Shown: positions 49,115 to 61,030 of the stretch, piece by piece
Position numbering within the stretch: the stretch's first letter is position 1
Layout of the letters: each line of letters begins with the position of its first letter
Assembly: GCA_903869595.1 (NCBI GenBank)
Contig: CAIPZV010000014.1
Coordinates: 1 to 64,000 of the forward strand
Length of the DNA: 64,000 nucleotides
Origin: an uncultured beta proteobacterium
GTDB lineage: Bacteria; Pseudomonadota; Gammaproteobacteria; Burkholderiales; Burkholderiaceae_C
Reading direction: 5' to 3'
The notes under the pieces: model-generated
The model's input: only the letters and a program-made list of their open reading frames with translations
The model's database searches: none
What the model was told of the DNA's origin: nothing
Position numbers and translations under genes: made by a program

Positions 49115-49859
49115 CGCCGAAGTTTTGCTCCGCGGTACCGGCATCAGCCGCCGCTGGGGCGGGCTGACCGCTTTGGACAATGTGTCTATTGACGTGGCGC
49201 GCGGCAGCGTTCATGCAGTCATTGGCACCAACGGCGCGGGCAAGTCCACCTTGGTGAATATTTTGTCTGGTGAGTTGGAAGCGTCTGCTGGTTCGGTGCA
49301 TTTGTTGGGGCAGGATGTGAGCCGCTGGAGCCAGCCGCGCCGCGCCCGCGCAGGTCTTGGCCGCAGCTACCAGCGCAACACGATTTATCCCAGCTTTAGC
49401 GTGCTGGAAAACTGCCGGCTTGCCGCGCAAGCCATGCACCAGCAGCCCTGGGCTTGGTGGCGCAGCGCTGCCAGTTGCACCAAGAGCATGCAAGCCGCGC
49501 AAGACGCAGCGGCGCAAGCGGGCTTGCAAGATTTATTGGCGCGTGAAGCGGGCTTGTTGTCGCATGGGCAAAAGCGCCAACTTGAAATCGCCATGTGTTT
49601 GGCTACGCGCCCTTCGGTGCTGTTACTTGATGAGCCCTTGGCTGGTATGGGCGCCGAAGAAACCGAGCGCATGTTGGAACTGTTGACGGCGCTCAAGGCC
49701 AGACACGCCATGCTGCTGATCGAACACGATATGGACGCGGTGTTTCGCGTGGCCGATGTAATTACCGTGCTGGTGAATGGGCAGCTCATCGCCTGCGGCA
49801 GCCCCGAGGCGGTGCGCAACAGCCCCGAAGTGCGGGTCGCTTATTTGGGGGAACACTGA
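49107..49859 (+). CDS. LivG-type ABC ATPase
   Basis: GTNGAGKSTLVNILSGELE; LSHGQKRQLEIAMCLATRPSVLLLDEPLAGMG. Confidence 0.93.
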   Translation: MHSAEVLLRGTGISRRWGGLTALDNVSIDVARGSVHAVIGTNGAGKSTLVNILSGELEASAGSVHLLGQDVSRWSQPRRARAGLGRSYQRNTIYPSFSVLENCRLAAQAMHQQPWAWWRSAASCTKSMQAAQDAAAQAGLQDLLAREAGLLSHGQKRQLEIAMCLATRPSVLLLDEPLAGMGAEETERMLELLTALKARHAMLLIEHDMDAVFRVADVITVLVNGQLIACGSPEAVRNSPEVRVAYLGEH

Positions 49860-49975
49860 TGCTGACAAAGGCAACGACAACGACAACTACAAAAACGGCA
49901 ACTGCAACTGCAACTGCAACAGATACTGGCTGGACTTTGTTGCAGCTGCGCGTTGCAAAGGCATTGCGCAAATGA
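49859..49975 (+). CDS. Possible 38-aa mini-ORF bridging livG and livF (MLTKATTTTTTKTATATATATDTGWTLLQLRVAKALRK)
   Basis: ATG overlaps livG stop (TGATG); TGA overlaps livF start (ATGA); contains a CAACGA/AACTGC hexanucleotide repeat. Confidence 0.35.
   Translation: MLTKATTTTTTKTATATATATDTGWTLLQLRVAKALRK
49874..49921. repeat. Imperfect hexanucleotide simple-sequence repeat (ACGACA / AACTGC units)
   Basis: acgacaacgacaactacaaaaacggcaactgcaactgcaactgcaaca. Confidence 0.75.
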
Positions 49976-50682
49976 CGGAGCTTATTTTGCAAGCCCGCGG
50001 CATCCAGGCCTGGTACGGCTCGGGCCAGGTGCTGCATGGCGTGGATGTCGATATTGCGCGCGGCCAGACCATGGGTTTGCTCGGGCGCAACGGCATGGGC
50101 AAGAGCACGCTGATTCGCACCCTGCTGGGCCATGTGACAGAGCGCAGCGGCAGCATCCGGGCTTTCGGGGTGGACGTATCGAAAAGCCGCCCGCATGAAA
50201 TGGCGCGCCTGGGCGTGGCCTATGTGCCCGAAGGGCGGGGCGTTTTCCCCAACCTCACGGTGCGCGAAAACCTGCTGATGGCCGCCCGACCGGGCACCGA
50301 CGGGCGCAGCGATTGGCCGTTTGCGCGGGTGATGGAAACCTTTCCGCGCCTAGCCGAGCGCCTGTCCAATTTGGGCGCCGAGCTTTCGGGTGGCGAGCAG
50401 CAAATGCTGTCCATTGGCCGCGCCCTGATGACACATCCGCAACTCATCATCCTGGACGAAGCCACCGAGGGCCTGGCCCCTTTGATCGTGGCCGAAATCT
50501 GGCGCGTGATCGAAGGCATACGCCAAAGCGGTATCGCCACACTGATCGTGGACCGCGATTACCGCAAAGTGCTGGAACGCGCGGACACCGCCATCGTGCT
50601 GCAAAAAGGCCAAGTGGTGTTGCAAGGTAGTGGCCAGGACTTGCTGCGCGATCCGGCGCTGGCGGGTTTCTTGGGCGTGTAG
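49972..50682 (+). CDS. LivF-type ABC ATPase
   Basis: MTELILQARGIQAWYGSGQVLHGVDVDIARGQTMGLLGRNGMGKSTLIRTLLGH; LSGGEQQMLSIGRALM. Confidence 0.93.
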   Translation: MTELILQARGIQAWYGSGQVLHGVDVDIARGQTMGLLGRNGMGKSTLIRTLLGHVTERSGSIRAFGVDVSKSRPHEMARLGVAYVPEGRGVFPNLTVRENLLMAARPGTDGRSDWPFARVMETFPRLAERLSNLGAELSGGEQQMLSIGRALMTHPQLIILDEATEGLAPLIVAEIWRVIEGIRQSGIATLIVDRDYRKVLERADTAIVLQKGQVVLQGSGQDLLRDPALAGFLGV

Positions 50683-50702
50683 TCCATCCCTCGCACACAA
50701 TA

Positions 50703-50728
50703 AAAACGGCACCCGCAGGTGCCGTTTT
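50703..50728. terminator. Bidirectional intrinsic terminator
   Basis: aaaacggcacc cgca ggtgccgtttt between convergent livF and glcB. Confidence 0.85.
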
Positions 50729-50749
50729 GCTTTGCAGGGAAGTACCCAA

Positions 50750-52984
50750 TTATTTGCGCTGCGCCTTCACCTTCAAACGCCAGGCATGTAGCAGCGGCTC
50801 GGTGTAGCCGCTGGGTTGCGCCAGGCCTTTGAACACCAGGTCGGTGGCAGCTTTGTAGGCTTTAGAGGTTTTGAAATTGCCGGCCATGGGCTGGTACAGC
50901 GGGTCTCCCGCGTTTTGCCCGTCCACCACGGCGGCCATACGCTCAAAAGTGGCTTGCACTTGCTTTTTGGTGACGATGCGGTGCAGCAGCCAGTTGGCAA
51001 TATGTTGGCTGGAAATGCGCAGCGTGGCGCGGTCTTCCATCAGGCCAATGTTGTGGATGTCGGGCACTTTGGAGCAGCCCACGCCCTGGTCAATCCAGCG
51101 CACCACATAGCCCAAAATACCTTGTGCATTGTTGTCCAGCTCTTGCTGCTTTTCTTTCTCGCTCCAGCCGGTGTTGGTGGCCACAGGAATGGTCAGCATG
51201 TCATTGAGCAAACCGGCGCGTACTTTGCGCAAGTCGATGGTTTCGAGTTGTTTTTGCACATCGCTGACCAGCACCTGGTGGTAGTGCAGGGCGTGCAGCG
51301 TAGCGGCTGTGGGGCTGGGCACCCAGGCGGTGTTGGCACCGGCTTTGGGGTGTACGATTTTTTGCTCCAGCATGGCCTTCATCAGGTCAGGCATGGCCCA
51401 CATGCCTTTGCCGATTTGCGCTTTGCCGCGCAGGCCGCCGGCCAGGCCGGCTAGCACATTGCTGCGCTCGTAGGCCGCGATCCAGGGCGTGGCTTTCATC
51501 TCGGTTTTGCGGATCATGGGGCCGGCGTGCATGGCAGTGTGTATCTCGTCGCCGGTGCGGTCTAAAAAGCCCGTGTTGATAAAGGCCACGCGGCTGCGCG
51601 CAGCGGCGATACAGGCTTGCAGGTTAACGCTGGTGCGGCGCTCTTCGTCCATGATGCCCAGCTTGACGGTGCTTTCGGGCAAGCCCAACAAGGCCTCGAC
51701 GCGGCCAAACAATTCGTCGGCAAAGGCCACTTCAGCGGGGCCGTGCATTTTGGGTTTGACGATATACACCGAGCCTTTGCGCGAGTTGCGTACCAGCCCG
51801 GCAGCGGCATCTGCCTTGGAGCGCTGGATGTCGTGGATGGCAATCGCCGTGGTGACAACCGCGTCCAAAATGCCTTCGGGGATCTCCTGCGTACTGCCGT
51901 CTTTGGCGCTGTAGGTGATGGCCGGGTTGCTCATCAAATGGCCCACATTGCGCACAAACAGTAGCGAGCGGCCATGCAGGACCACGGGTTTGCCGTCCGC
52001 ACCGGTGTAGACGCGGTCTGGGTTGAGACCGCGCACAAAAGTTTTGCCACCTTTGCTAATCGTCTCGGTGAGCGTGCCTTGCAAAATGCCCAGCCAGTTG
52101 CGGTAGGCCAGCACTTTGTCTGCAGCGTCCACCACCGCCACGGAATCTTCCAGATCCAGAATCGTGGACAGCGCCGCTTCCATCACCAGGTCATATACAC
52201 CTGCAGCATCGGTTTTGCCAATCGGGGAGTTGTGGTCGATCAAGATGTCCAGGTGCAAGCCGTTGTGCTCTAAGAGCACCGAGGAGGGCGCTTTGGCCAT
52301 GCCTTGAAAACCTTGGAACTGGGCGGGCTTGGCCAAGCTGGTGTTGCTGCCATCTTTCAGGGCCACGGCCAGTTTGCCGTTTTTGACGCTATAGGCCAAG
52401 CTGTCTTTGTGCGAGCCTTTGCGCAAGGGGGCGACTTCGTCGAGCAGCTTGCGCGCATAGGCAATGACTTTTTTGCCGCGCTTGGAGTTGTAGGGCCTGC
52501 CGCTGGGGCTGAGCTTGGTGGCGCCGCCGTCTTCGGAGATCACATCAGTGCCATACAGCGCGTCATACAAGCTGCCCCAGCGCGCATTGGCGGCGTTAAG
52601 GGAATAGCGCGCATTGAGCACCGGCACCACCAGTTGTGGGCCCGCTTGGATGGCTAATTCCGCATCGACATTTTTCGTGGTGATGCGCGACTTGGCGGGC
52701 AGGGGTGCCAAATAGCCAATGTCTTTTAAGAACGCCTGGTAGGCCTTCATGTCAGTTATCGGGCCGGGATGGGCTTGGTGCCAGGTGTTGATTTCGCTTT
52801 GCAAGCGGTCTCGCTCGGCCAGCAGGGCGGCGTTTTTGGGTGCCAGATCGGCCACGATGGCGTTAAAGCCTTTCCAAAATTTGGCCGGCTTGACGCCAGT
52901 GCCGGGCAGCACTTCGGTATCGATAAAAGTTTGTAACTCGGTGGCGACATGCAGTCGTCCGATAGTGGTGCGGGCGGTGGCCAT
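50750..52984 (-). CDS. glcB: Malate synthase G
   Basis: [62 protein letters not shown]. Confidence 0.96.
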   Translation of the reverse strand: MATARTTIGRLHVATELQTFIDTEVLPGTGVKPAKFWKGFNAIVADLAPKNAALLAERDRLQSEINTWHQAHPGPITDMKAYQAFLKDIGYLAPLPAKSRITTKNVDAELAIQAGPQLVVPVLNARYSLNAANARWGSLYDALYGTDVISEDGGATKLSPSGRPYNSKRGKKVIAYARKLLDEVAPLRKGSHKDSLAYSVKNGKLAVALKDGSNTSLAKPAQFQGFQGMAKAPSSVLLEHNGLHLDILIDHNSPIGKTDAAGVYDLVMEAALSTILDLEDSVAVVDAADKVLAYRNWLGILQGTLTETISKGGKTFVRGLNPDRVYTGADGKPVVLHGRSLLFVRNVGHLMSNPAITYSAKDGSTQEIPEGILDAVVTTAIAIHDIQRSKADAAAGLVRNSRKGSVYIVKPKMHGPAEVAFADELFGRVEALLGLPESTVKLGIMDEERRTSVNLQACIAAARSRVAFINTGFLDRTGDEIHTAMHAGPMIRKTEMKATPWIAAYERSNVLAGLAGGLRGKAQIGKGMWAMPDLMKAMLEQKIVHPKAGANTAWVPSPTAATLHALHYHQVLVSDVQKQLETIDLRKVRAGLLNDMLTIPVATNTGWSEKEKQQELDNNAQGILGYVVRWIDQGVGCSKVPDIHNIGLMEDRATLRISSQHIANWLLHRIVTKKQVQATFERMAAVVDGQNAGDPLYQPMAGNFKTSKAYKAATDLVFKGLAQPSGYTEPLLHAWRLKVKAQRK

Positions 52985-53102
52985 AAGGGCTCCTTGGAAA
53001 CAGAAAAGGGAATAGCGCGCGCAATAAATTGCACGGTGCCCTACTCTATTCGATACTTTGGCGCATACTATGATGCTAAAAAGCAATCCATTCGTGACAA
53101 AA

Positions 53103-54299
53103 ATGAATACATCCAAGACTCTGCCCCTGTCCGGCATCCGCGTTGTCGAGTTCACCCACATGGTCATGGGCCCCACCTGCGGCATGGTGCTGGGCGATAT
53201 GGGCGCAGATGTGGTCAAGGTCGAGCCGCTGGCGGGCGACAGCACGCGCAAGCTGCTGGGCGTGGGCGCTGGTTTTTATCCGCTGTTTAACCGCAATAAA
53301 AAAAGTATTGCCCTGGACCTGGAAAGCACCACGGGCCGCGAAGTGGTGGCGCGCCTGGTAGCGCGGGCAGACATCGTCAGCGAAAACTTCAAACCCGCCA
53401 CCATGCAAAAGCTGGGGTTGGACTACGCCACCTTGTCGGCCCGCCATCCGCAGTTGATCTATGTCAGCCACAAAGGCTTTTTGCCCGGCCCTTATGAGCA
53501 CCGCACCGCGCTGGACGAAGTAGTGCAAATGATGGGTGGTCTGGCCTATATGACGGGCCGGCCCGGCGACCCGCTGCGCGCGGGCTCTAGCGTGAACGAC
53601 ATCATGGGCGGCGTGTTTGGCGCCATGGGCGCCATGGCCGCGCTGATGCAGCGCCAGCAAACCGGCCAGGGCCAGCAAGTGCAGGCCGCGCTGTTTGAGA
53701 ACAATGTGTTTTTGGTGGCGCAGCACATGCTGCAATTTGCGGTGACCGGGCAGCCCGCTGCGCCCATGCCTGAGCGTATTTCGCCCTGGGGTATTTACGA
53801 CGTGTTCAGAGTACAGGATGGCGCGCAAATCTTTTTGGCGGTGGTGGGCGATACCCAGTGGCGGGTGTTTTGCGATGCCTTTAACTTTGCCGACCTATAC
53901 GCCGATACGCGCCTTGCCACGAATAACGACCGCGTGCGCGCCCGCGCCTGGATGATGCCTATGCTGCGCGAGCGTCTGGCCACGCATACGCGCGAGGAAT
54001 TAACTGCGGTGTTCGAGCGCGAAGGCCTGCCCTTTGCGCCGATTACCGACCCGCAGCATTTGTTTACCGACCCGCATTTGCTGCAAACCGGTGGTCTAGC
54101 CCCGATGACTTTGCCCGATGGACGCGTCACCTCGGTGCCGCTCTTGCCCCTGACACTAGACGGCGAACGCCTGGGCCTTCGCCTGGATCCGCCGCGCTTG
54201 GGTCAGCACGGGCGCGAGGTCTTGCTGGACGTGGGCTATAGCGACGACGAAATTAGCGCCATGCTGCAAGCGGGCACCTTGGCCCTGCCGCAGGAGTAG
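53103..54299 (+). CDS. CaiB/BaiF class III CoA-transferase
   Basis: [40 protein letters not shown]. Confidence 0.93.
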   Translation: MNTSKTLPLSGIRVVEFTHMVMGPTCGMVLGDMGADVVKVEPLAGDSTRKLLGVGAGFYPLFNRNKKSIALDLESTTGREVVARLVARADIVSENFKPATMQKLGLDYATLSARHPQLIYVSHKGFLPGPYEHRTALDEVVQMMGGLAYMTGRPGDPLRAGSSVNDIMGGVFGAMGAMAALMQRQQTGQGQQVQAALFENNVFLVAQHMLQFAVTGQPAAPMPERISPWGIYDVFRVQDGAQIFLAVVGDTQWRVFCDAFNFADLYADTRLATNNDRVRARAWMMPMLRERLATHTREELTAVFEREGLPFAPITDPQHLFTDPHLLQTGGLAPMTLPDGRVTSVPLLPLTLDGERLGLRLDPPRLGQHGREVLLDVGYSDDEISAMLQAGTLALPQE

Positions 54300-54302
54300 G
54301 CC

Positions 54303-55229
54303 GTGGACAAGCTCAAGCAAATGGAGTCTTTTGTGGCGGTGGCGCTGCGCGGCAGCCTGACGGCTGCGGCCAAGGCCGAGGGCGTAGCGCCAGCCATCGT
54401 GGGGCGGCGGCTCGACGCGCTGGAGCAACGCCTGGGCGTGAAGCTATTGGTGCGCACCACACGGCGTATGACGCTGACGCAAGAGGGTACGGCGTTTTTG
54501 GAGGACTGCCAGCGTCTGATCACCGACCTGGGCAATGCCGAGGCCAGCGTGAGCGCCGGTGGCATCCAGGCCAGCGGCCATTTGCGCCTGACAGCACCCG
54601 CCGGCTTTGGCCGCCGCCATGTGGCGCCGCTGGTGCCGCTGTTTCGGGAACTGCACCCGGAGGTGACGGTGTCGCTTAACCTGAGCGACCGCGTAATCAA
54701 TATGGCGGGCGAGGGCTTTGACTGCGCGGTGCGCGTGGGCGATTTGCCCGATTCTTCTCTGGTGAGCGTGCGCCTGGCCGACAACCGGCGCATGTGCGTG
54801 GCGACTCCGGCCTATTTGGCGCGCCACGGACGGCCCGCCCAACCGGCGGATTTGCAGCGCTTTGACTGCCTGACGCTGTCCAGCGATGCCTCGCAAACCC
54901 GGGGTTGGGCGTTTACCGTACCCAAGGCCGAGGGCAGCGAGGTGATTCATCTGAGGCCCAGCGGCCCGCTCGATTGCTCGGACGGCCAGGTCTTGCACGA
55001 CTGGTGTTTGGGCGGCTGGGGCATCGCCTGGCGCAGCACCTGGGAGGTGGAAGCCGAGATCGCCTCCGGCCTGCTGGTGCCGGTGCTGGAAGAATTTGCC
55101 GCGCCGCCCAACGGCATTTACGCCGTATTCCCTGAGCGCAAACACATGGCGCTGCGCCTGCGCCTGTGGATCGATTTCCTCAAGCTGCACTACAGCCGCG
55201 AAGGCTTTTGGACTACGCCGCGGCATTGA
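54303..55229 (+). CDS. LysR-family transcriptional regulator (GTG start)
   Basis: MDKLKQMESFVAVALRGSLTAAAKAEGVAPAIVGRRLDALEQRLGVKLLVRTTRRM. Confidence 0.92.
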   Translation: MDKLKQMESFVAVALRGSLTAAAKAEGVAPAIVGRRLDALEQRLGVKLLVRTTRRMTLTQEGTAFLEDCQRLITDLGNAEASVSAGGIQASGHLRLTAPAGFGRRHVAPLVPLFRELHPEVTVSLNLSDRVINMAGEGFDCAVRVGDLPDSSLVSVRLADNRRMCVATPAYLARHGRPAQPADLQRFDCLTLSSDASQTRGWAFTVPKAEGSEVIHLRPSGPLDCSDGQVLHDWCLGGWGIAWRSTWEVEAEIASGLLVPVLEEFAAPPNGIYAVFPERKHMALRLRLWIDFLKLHYSREGFWTTPRH

Positions 55230-55265
55230 GTGCGACCAGGGAAGCGTGGTTCTTTCCAGAAATAT

Positions 55266-55331
55266 GCGACTTTTTTAGATATATTTATTAAATAGTCGCG
55301 ACTTTTTAATAATATAATAAATAAAAGTCGC
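55266..55331. promoter_or_regulatory. AT-rich promoter region with three GCGACTTTT boxes (two direct, one inverted)
   Basis: gcgacttttttagatatatttattaaatagtcgcgactttttaataatataataaataaaagtcgc. Confidence 0.55.
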
Positions 55332-55342
55332 AAAAATTACCT

Positions 55343-56473
55343 ATGCAACGTTATCTTGACCAGCGCGTTCAGGCCGACCTGGCTAGCAAAATGGTGTTTC
55401 TGACTGGCCCGCGCCAGGTCGGCAAAACCACCTTGTCGCGCCAATTGATAGCCCAGCGTGGCGGGCAGTACCTCAATTACGACGTGGCGGCAGACCGCGC
55501 CATCATCCTGAACCAGCGCTGGAGCCCGCAGGCGTCGCTGCTGGTGCTCGACGAAGTGCACAAAATGCCTAGCTGGAAAGCCTGGCTTAAAGGCGTGTAC
55601 GACGGCAAACCCCCGGGGCAGCAATTACTGGTCACCGGCAGTGCGCGCATGGATACGTTTCGCCAGGGTGGCGAGTCGCTGGCCGGGCGGTTTTTTGGCT
55701 TGCGCCTGCACCCGATCTCGGTGCGCGAATGGTGCGACCATACCGGCGCAGAGCCCGAGGCAGCCTTAGCGCATTTGCTGGAGCGCGGCGGCTTTCCCGA
55801 GCCCTGCCTGGCCCCGGATGCGACCGGGGCGCAGCGCTGGCGCCGCCAGTATTTCGATGGCCTGGTGCGCAACGATGTGCTGGAGTTCTCGCGCATCCAG
55901 GAGGTGGCGGCGATTCGCTTGTTCGCCGAAATGCTGCGCAGCCGCGTGGGCTCGCCTTTGTCGCTGGCCAGCATCGCACGCGACCTGGCGGTATCCCCGG
56001 TGACGCTAAAAAAATACCTGGCTATTTTGGAGGCCTTGTACATCGTGTTTGTGGTGCGCCCCTGGCACCACAACATTGGGCGCTCGGTTTTGCAAGCGCC
56101 CAAGGTGTATTTTTTTGATACCGGCTTGGTCGAAGGCGACGAGGGCATCCGTTTCGAAAACCTCATGGCCACCGCCTTGCTCAAGCAAGTGCAGTGGCAA
56201 CATGATGTGCTGGGCCAAGAAGCGGGCTTGCACTACCTACGCACCAAGGACGGGGCCGAGGTGGACTTTGCCATCAGCGAAGGCAAGCGCCTCACGCATT
56301 TGGTGGAATGCAAACTCTCCGACGATAAGCCGCACCGCGCTTTGCTGCGTTTTGCCAGTGAGCAGGGACCAGTGCAGGCCGTGCAAGTGGTGCGCAATGT
56401 GCGCCATGCGTTTGCTGCGGGTGCGGTTGAGGTGGCCCCGGCCCCGGCCTATTTACGGGGCCTTGCGGCTTAA
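55343..56473 (+). CDS. AAA ATPase with C-terminal DUF4143 (COG1373-like)
   Basis: Walker A FLTGPRQVGKTTLSRQLI; LVLDEVHKMPSWKAWLKGVYD; C-terminal EVDFAISEGKRLTHLVECKLSD. Confidence 0.9.
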   Translation: MQRYLDQRVQADLASKMVFLTGPRQVGKTTLSRQLIAQRGGQYLNYDVAADRAIILNQRWSPQASLLVLDEVHKMPSWKAWLKGVYDGKPPGQQLLVTGSARMDTFRQGGESLAGRFFGLRLHPISVREWCDHTGAEPEAALAHLLERGGFPEPCLAPDATGAQRWRRQYFDGLVRNDVLEFSRIQEVAAIRLFAEMLRSRVGSPLSLASIARDLAVSPVTLKKYLAILEALYIVFVVRPWHHNIGRSVLQAPKVYFFDTGLVEGDEGIRFENLMATALLKQVQWQHDVLGQEAGLHYLRTKDGAEVDFAISEGKRLTHLVECKLSDDKPHRALLRFASEQGPVQAVQVVRNVRHAFAAGAVEVAPAPAYLRGLAA

Positions 56474-56595
56474 AACGCAGCCTAAGACCCTGGACCTTGT
56501 TCACGCAAGAATAACGATATGCGATAGCGAAAGCGTGGCGGGTGCGGGTTGCCGCATGACCCGATTGGCGACGCCAACATAGAAGTGTTTCGGCT

Positions 56596-57411
56596 TCAAT
56601 CCGCCCCAAACTCCTGCCCCATCTCCCGCGCCCGCGCATGCGCCGCCTGCATGGCGGCAATGAATGCGGGTTTGATGCCGCTCGCTTCCATGGCGCTGAG
56701 TGCGGCGTAGGTGGTGCCGCCTTTGGATGTCACGCGCTGGCGCAGCGTTTCGGGGGATTCAGGTGAGGCCTTGGCTAGCTCACCGGCACCGATAAAGGTG
56801 GCGATGGCCAGTTGGTAAGCCTGCGCGGGCTCTAGCCCCATGCCGGTACCTGCCTCGCGCATGGCTTCCATGAAATAAAACATATAAGCCGGGCCGGAGC
56901 CCGAGAGCGCGGTCACGGCGTCGATATGGTCCTCCGCGTCCACCCACATGAGCTCGCCAGTGCTGCCCAAAACCTGGTTCACTAGTGTCTTGTCTGTCTC
57001 ATTGACGGCGGCGCGGGCAAACAGGGCGGTGATGCCCTTGCCAATCAGCGCCGGGGTGTTGGGCATGGCGCGCACCACGCGTTCGCTGCCTAGCCACTGC
57101 GCAATCGTGTCGCTACGTATGCCTGCGGCCACGCTCAGGTGCAAGGCGGGGTGGGTGTGGGCTTGCGTTTGCGCGGCGGCGTCTTTGAAGGTTTGGGGCT
57201 TGACGGCCCAAACCACCAGGTCGGCGCGGGTCAAAAAGCTGCCGGCCTGGGCCTGGGCGCTGATGCCAAATTGGCTGCTAAGTTTGGCGCGCGCCTCGTC
57301 AAAGGGCTCGACTACCTCGATGTGGGAGACAGGCCAGCCTTGCTTGAGCAAGCCGCCGATGATGGCGCTGGCCATATTGCCGCCGCCTATGAATGCGATG
57401 CCTTGCTGCAT
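56596..57411 (-). CDS. proC: Pyrroline-5-carboxylate reductase
   Basis: IAFIGGGNMASAIIGGLLKQGWP; TALSGSGPAYMFYFMEAM. Confidence 0.95.
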   Translation of the reverse strand: MQQGIAFIGGGNMASAIIGGLLKQGWPVSHIEVVEPFDEARAKLSSQFGISAQAQAGSFLTRADLVVWAVKPQTFKDAAAQTQAHTHPALHLSVAAGIRSDTIAQWLGSERVVRAMPNTPALIGKGITALFARAAVNETDKTLVNQVLGSTGELMWVDAEDHIDAVTALSGSGPAYMFYFMEAMREAGTGMGLEPAQAYQLAIATFIGAGELAKASPESPETLRQRVTSKGGTTYAALSAMEASGIKPAFIAAMQAAHARAREMGQEFGAD

Positions 57412-57476
57412 GGATGGGTTCTCTGGAAGTGAAAAGGCAGGCAGAGTCTAACTATGCCCTCGCTAGCGCAGCGCAG

Positions 57477-58970
<1,494 letters not shown>

Positions 58971-59024
58971 GGCGGTTTGGTATCCAAAGGTGGCGGGAAG
59001 GCAGTGGTCGGGCTGGCGGCGTAA

Positions 59025-59792
59025 TCAGTCGTCCGCCAGCGTAAATCGTACCTGCGCTTCGGCCATCAAGTCCATAAATGGCTCCGGCGGTATCGCATCC
59101 GAAAACAGGCGGTCTATGCTGGAGAGTTGCGCCACTTCCACCATTGCAGCCCGGTTAAATTTGCTGGCGTCCGCTGCCAGCCAAACCTCGCGGGCATGCG
59201 AAATAATGGTTTGCGATACCTTTACCTCACGGTAATCAAAGTCGCGTAGCGAGCCGTCGGATTCGATGGCGGAGATGCCAATGAGGCCAATATCCACCTT
59301 GAACTGGCGGATGAAGTCCACCGCCGCCTCGCCCACAATGCCCTGGTCGCGCCCGCGCACCACGCCGCCCACCACAATCACCTCGCTTTGCGAATTGGCG
59401 CTCAGGATCGCGGCCACATTGAGGTTGTTGGTAATCACGCGCAAACCTTCGTGCTTGGTCAGGGCCCGGGCGATGGCCTCGGTGGTGGTGCCGATATTGA
59501 GTAGCAGCGAACAGCCATTGGGCACGGCATCGGCCACGGCCCGCGCAATGCGCGCTTTGCCCTGGGCGTTGAGGATTTCGCGCTGCGGATAGGCCAGGTT
59601 TTCCACCGTGGAGCCAGGTACGCGCACGCCACCATGAAAGCGCGCCAGCAGGCCCTCGTCGGCCAGGCGCTGGACGTCGCGGCGCACGGTTTGCAGCGTC
59701 ACTTCCAGGGTATCGGCCAGGCGCTCTACCGTCACCGAGCCTTGGGCCCGCACTACGCTTAAGAGCTTGATTTGTCGTGGATTAGGGTTCAT
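59025..59792 (-). CDS. glpR: DeoR/GlpR-family transcriptional repressor
   Basis: NPRQIKLLSVVRAQGSVTVERLADTLEVTLQTVRRDVQRLADEGLLARFHGG. Confidence 0.92.
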   Translation of the reverse strand: MNPNPRQIKLLSVVRAQGSVTVERLADTLEVTLQTVRRDVQRLADEGLLARFHGGVRVPGSTVENLAYPQREILNAQGKARIARAVADAVPNGCSLLLNIGTTTEAIARALTKHEGLRVITNNLNVAAILSANSQSEVIVVGGVVRGRDQGIVGEAAVDFIRQFKVDIGLIGISAIESDGSLRDFDYREVKVSQTIISHAREVWLAADASKFNRAAMVEVAQLSSIDRLFSDAIPPEPFMDLMAEAQVRFTLADD

Positions 59793-59837
59793 GCGCCGAT
59801 GGTTCGAGTCTTAGGTAAAGAGGGTACACACACTTTA

Positions 59838-59918
59838 AATCGAACCGAAAGGAATAGTTTTAGGGTAAACACCTAGTTGAAACGAATAATTTCGAACAAT
59901 AATTGTCACATTCGAATT
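59838..59918. promoter_or_regulatory. Candidate GlpR operator cluster in divergent glpR/ABC-operon intergenic region
   Basis: Repeated TTCGAA/CGAAC motifs: aaatcgaaccgaaag, cgaataatttcgaac, cattcgaattt. Confidence 0.55.
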
Positions 59919-59958
59919 TACAACGCGCTTATTTGGTGCGAGCGATCAAGGGTGTCTG

Positions 59959-61029
59959 ATGGACTTGAGTCTTCAAGCGGTGAGCAAAAAAGTAGGCGCG
60001 CAGCCCTGGCTGTATGCGCTGGACATGGACTTGCGCCCTGACGCCGTGACTGTGCTCTTGGGCGCCACGCAAGCGGGCAAAACCAGCCTCATGCGCATCA
60101 TGGCCGGACTGGATGTGCCCAGCAGCGGGCGCGTGTTAGTCGATGGCGTGGACGTAGTGGGTGTGCCGGTGCGCCAGCGCAATGTATCCATGGTCTATCA
60201 GCAGTTCATCAACTACCCCTCCATGACGGTGTTTGACAACATTGCTTCGCCGCTGAATTTGCGGGGCGAAACCGGCGTACGCCAGCGGGTGCAGGTCCTG
60301 GCCGAAAAGCTGCACATCGAGATGTTTCTGGAGCGCTACCCGGCGGAGTTGTCCGGCGGGCAGCAGCAACGCGTGGCGCTGGCCCGCGCCTTGGCCAAAA
60401 GCGCGCCTTTGATGTTGCTGGACGAGCCCCTGGTCAATCTGGACTACAAACTGCGCGAAGAATTGCGCGACGAACTCAGTGCCTTGTTCGCGGCGGGCAA
60501 TTCCACCGTGGTGTATGCCACCACGGAGCCGGGTGAGGCCTTGCTTTTGGGCGGCTATACCGCCGTGATGGACGCGGGGGAATTGCTGCAATACGGCCCC
60601 ACCGCCGAGGTGTTTCAGCGGCCTCGCTCGATCCGCGTGGCAACGGCTTTTAGCGATCCGCCTATGAACCTCTTTGCTGCGCAGGTGCAAGACCAGGCCT
60701 TGGTGCTGGCCGATGCCAGCAGCGTTGCGCTCGCAAGCGCCCTGGCAGCCGGACCGGTCACTGCGGGCCTGCGCGCCAGCGCCCTGCGCGTGCAGGGGCG
60801 TGCCGGTGATGTGGCGGTAGATGCCACTGTGGCCTTGGCTGAAATTTCCGGTTCAGACACCTTTGTGCATCTAGATACCGCGCTGGGCGCCATGGTGGCG
60901 CAACTGGCCGGGGTGCATTACTTTGATCTAGGCGATGCCATGCCGGTCTATTTCCGCCCGCAAGATGTGTATGTGTTTGACAGCGCCGGCATGCTGGCTC
61001 TGGCCCCGTCGCGCGAAGGGGTGCACTGA
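59959..61029 (+). CDS. glpS: Glycerol-type ABC transporter ATP-binding protein 1
   Basis: VLLGATQAGKTSLMRIMAGLDVPSSGRVLVDG; LSGGQQQRVALARALAKSAPLMLLDEPLVNLD; operon order after glpKR. Confidence 0.87.
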   Translation: MDLSLQAVSKKVGAQPWLYALDMDLRPDAVTVLLGATQAGKTSLMRIMAGLDVPSSGRVLVDGVDVVGVPVRQRNVSMVYQQFINYPSMTVFDNIASPLNLRGETGVRQRVQVLAEKLHIEMFLERYPAELSGGQQQRVALARALAKSAPLMLLDEPLVNLDYKLREELRDELSALFAAGNSTVVYATTEPGEALLLGGYTAVMDAGELLQYGPTAEVFQRPRSIRVATAFSDPPMNLFAAQVQDQALVLADASSVALASALAAGPVTAGLRASALRVQGRAGDVAVDATVALAEISGSDTFVHLDTALGAMVAQLAGVHYFDLGDAMPVYFRPQDVYVFDSAGMLALAPSREGVH

Positions 61030-61030
61030 C

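Noticed and set aside
49777-50682. livF starting at 49777 with a long N-terminal extension
   Set aside because: The conserved domain starts at MTELILQARGIQAWYG (49972), and the upstream part overlaps livG out of frame through a simple repeat.
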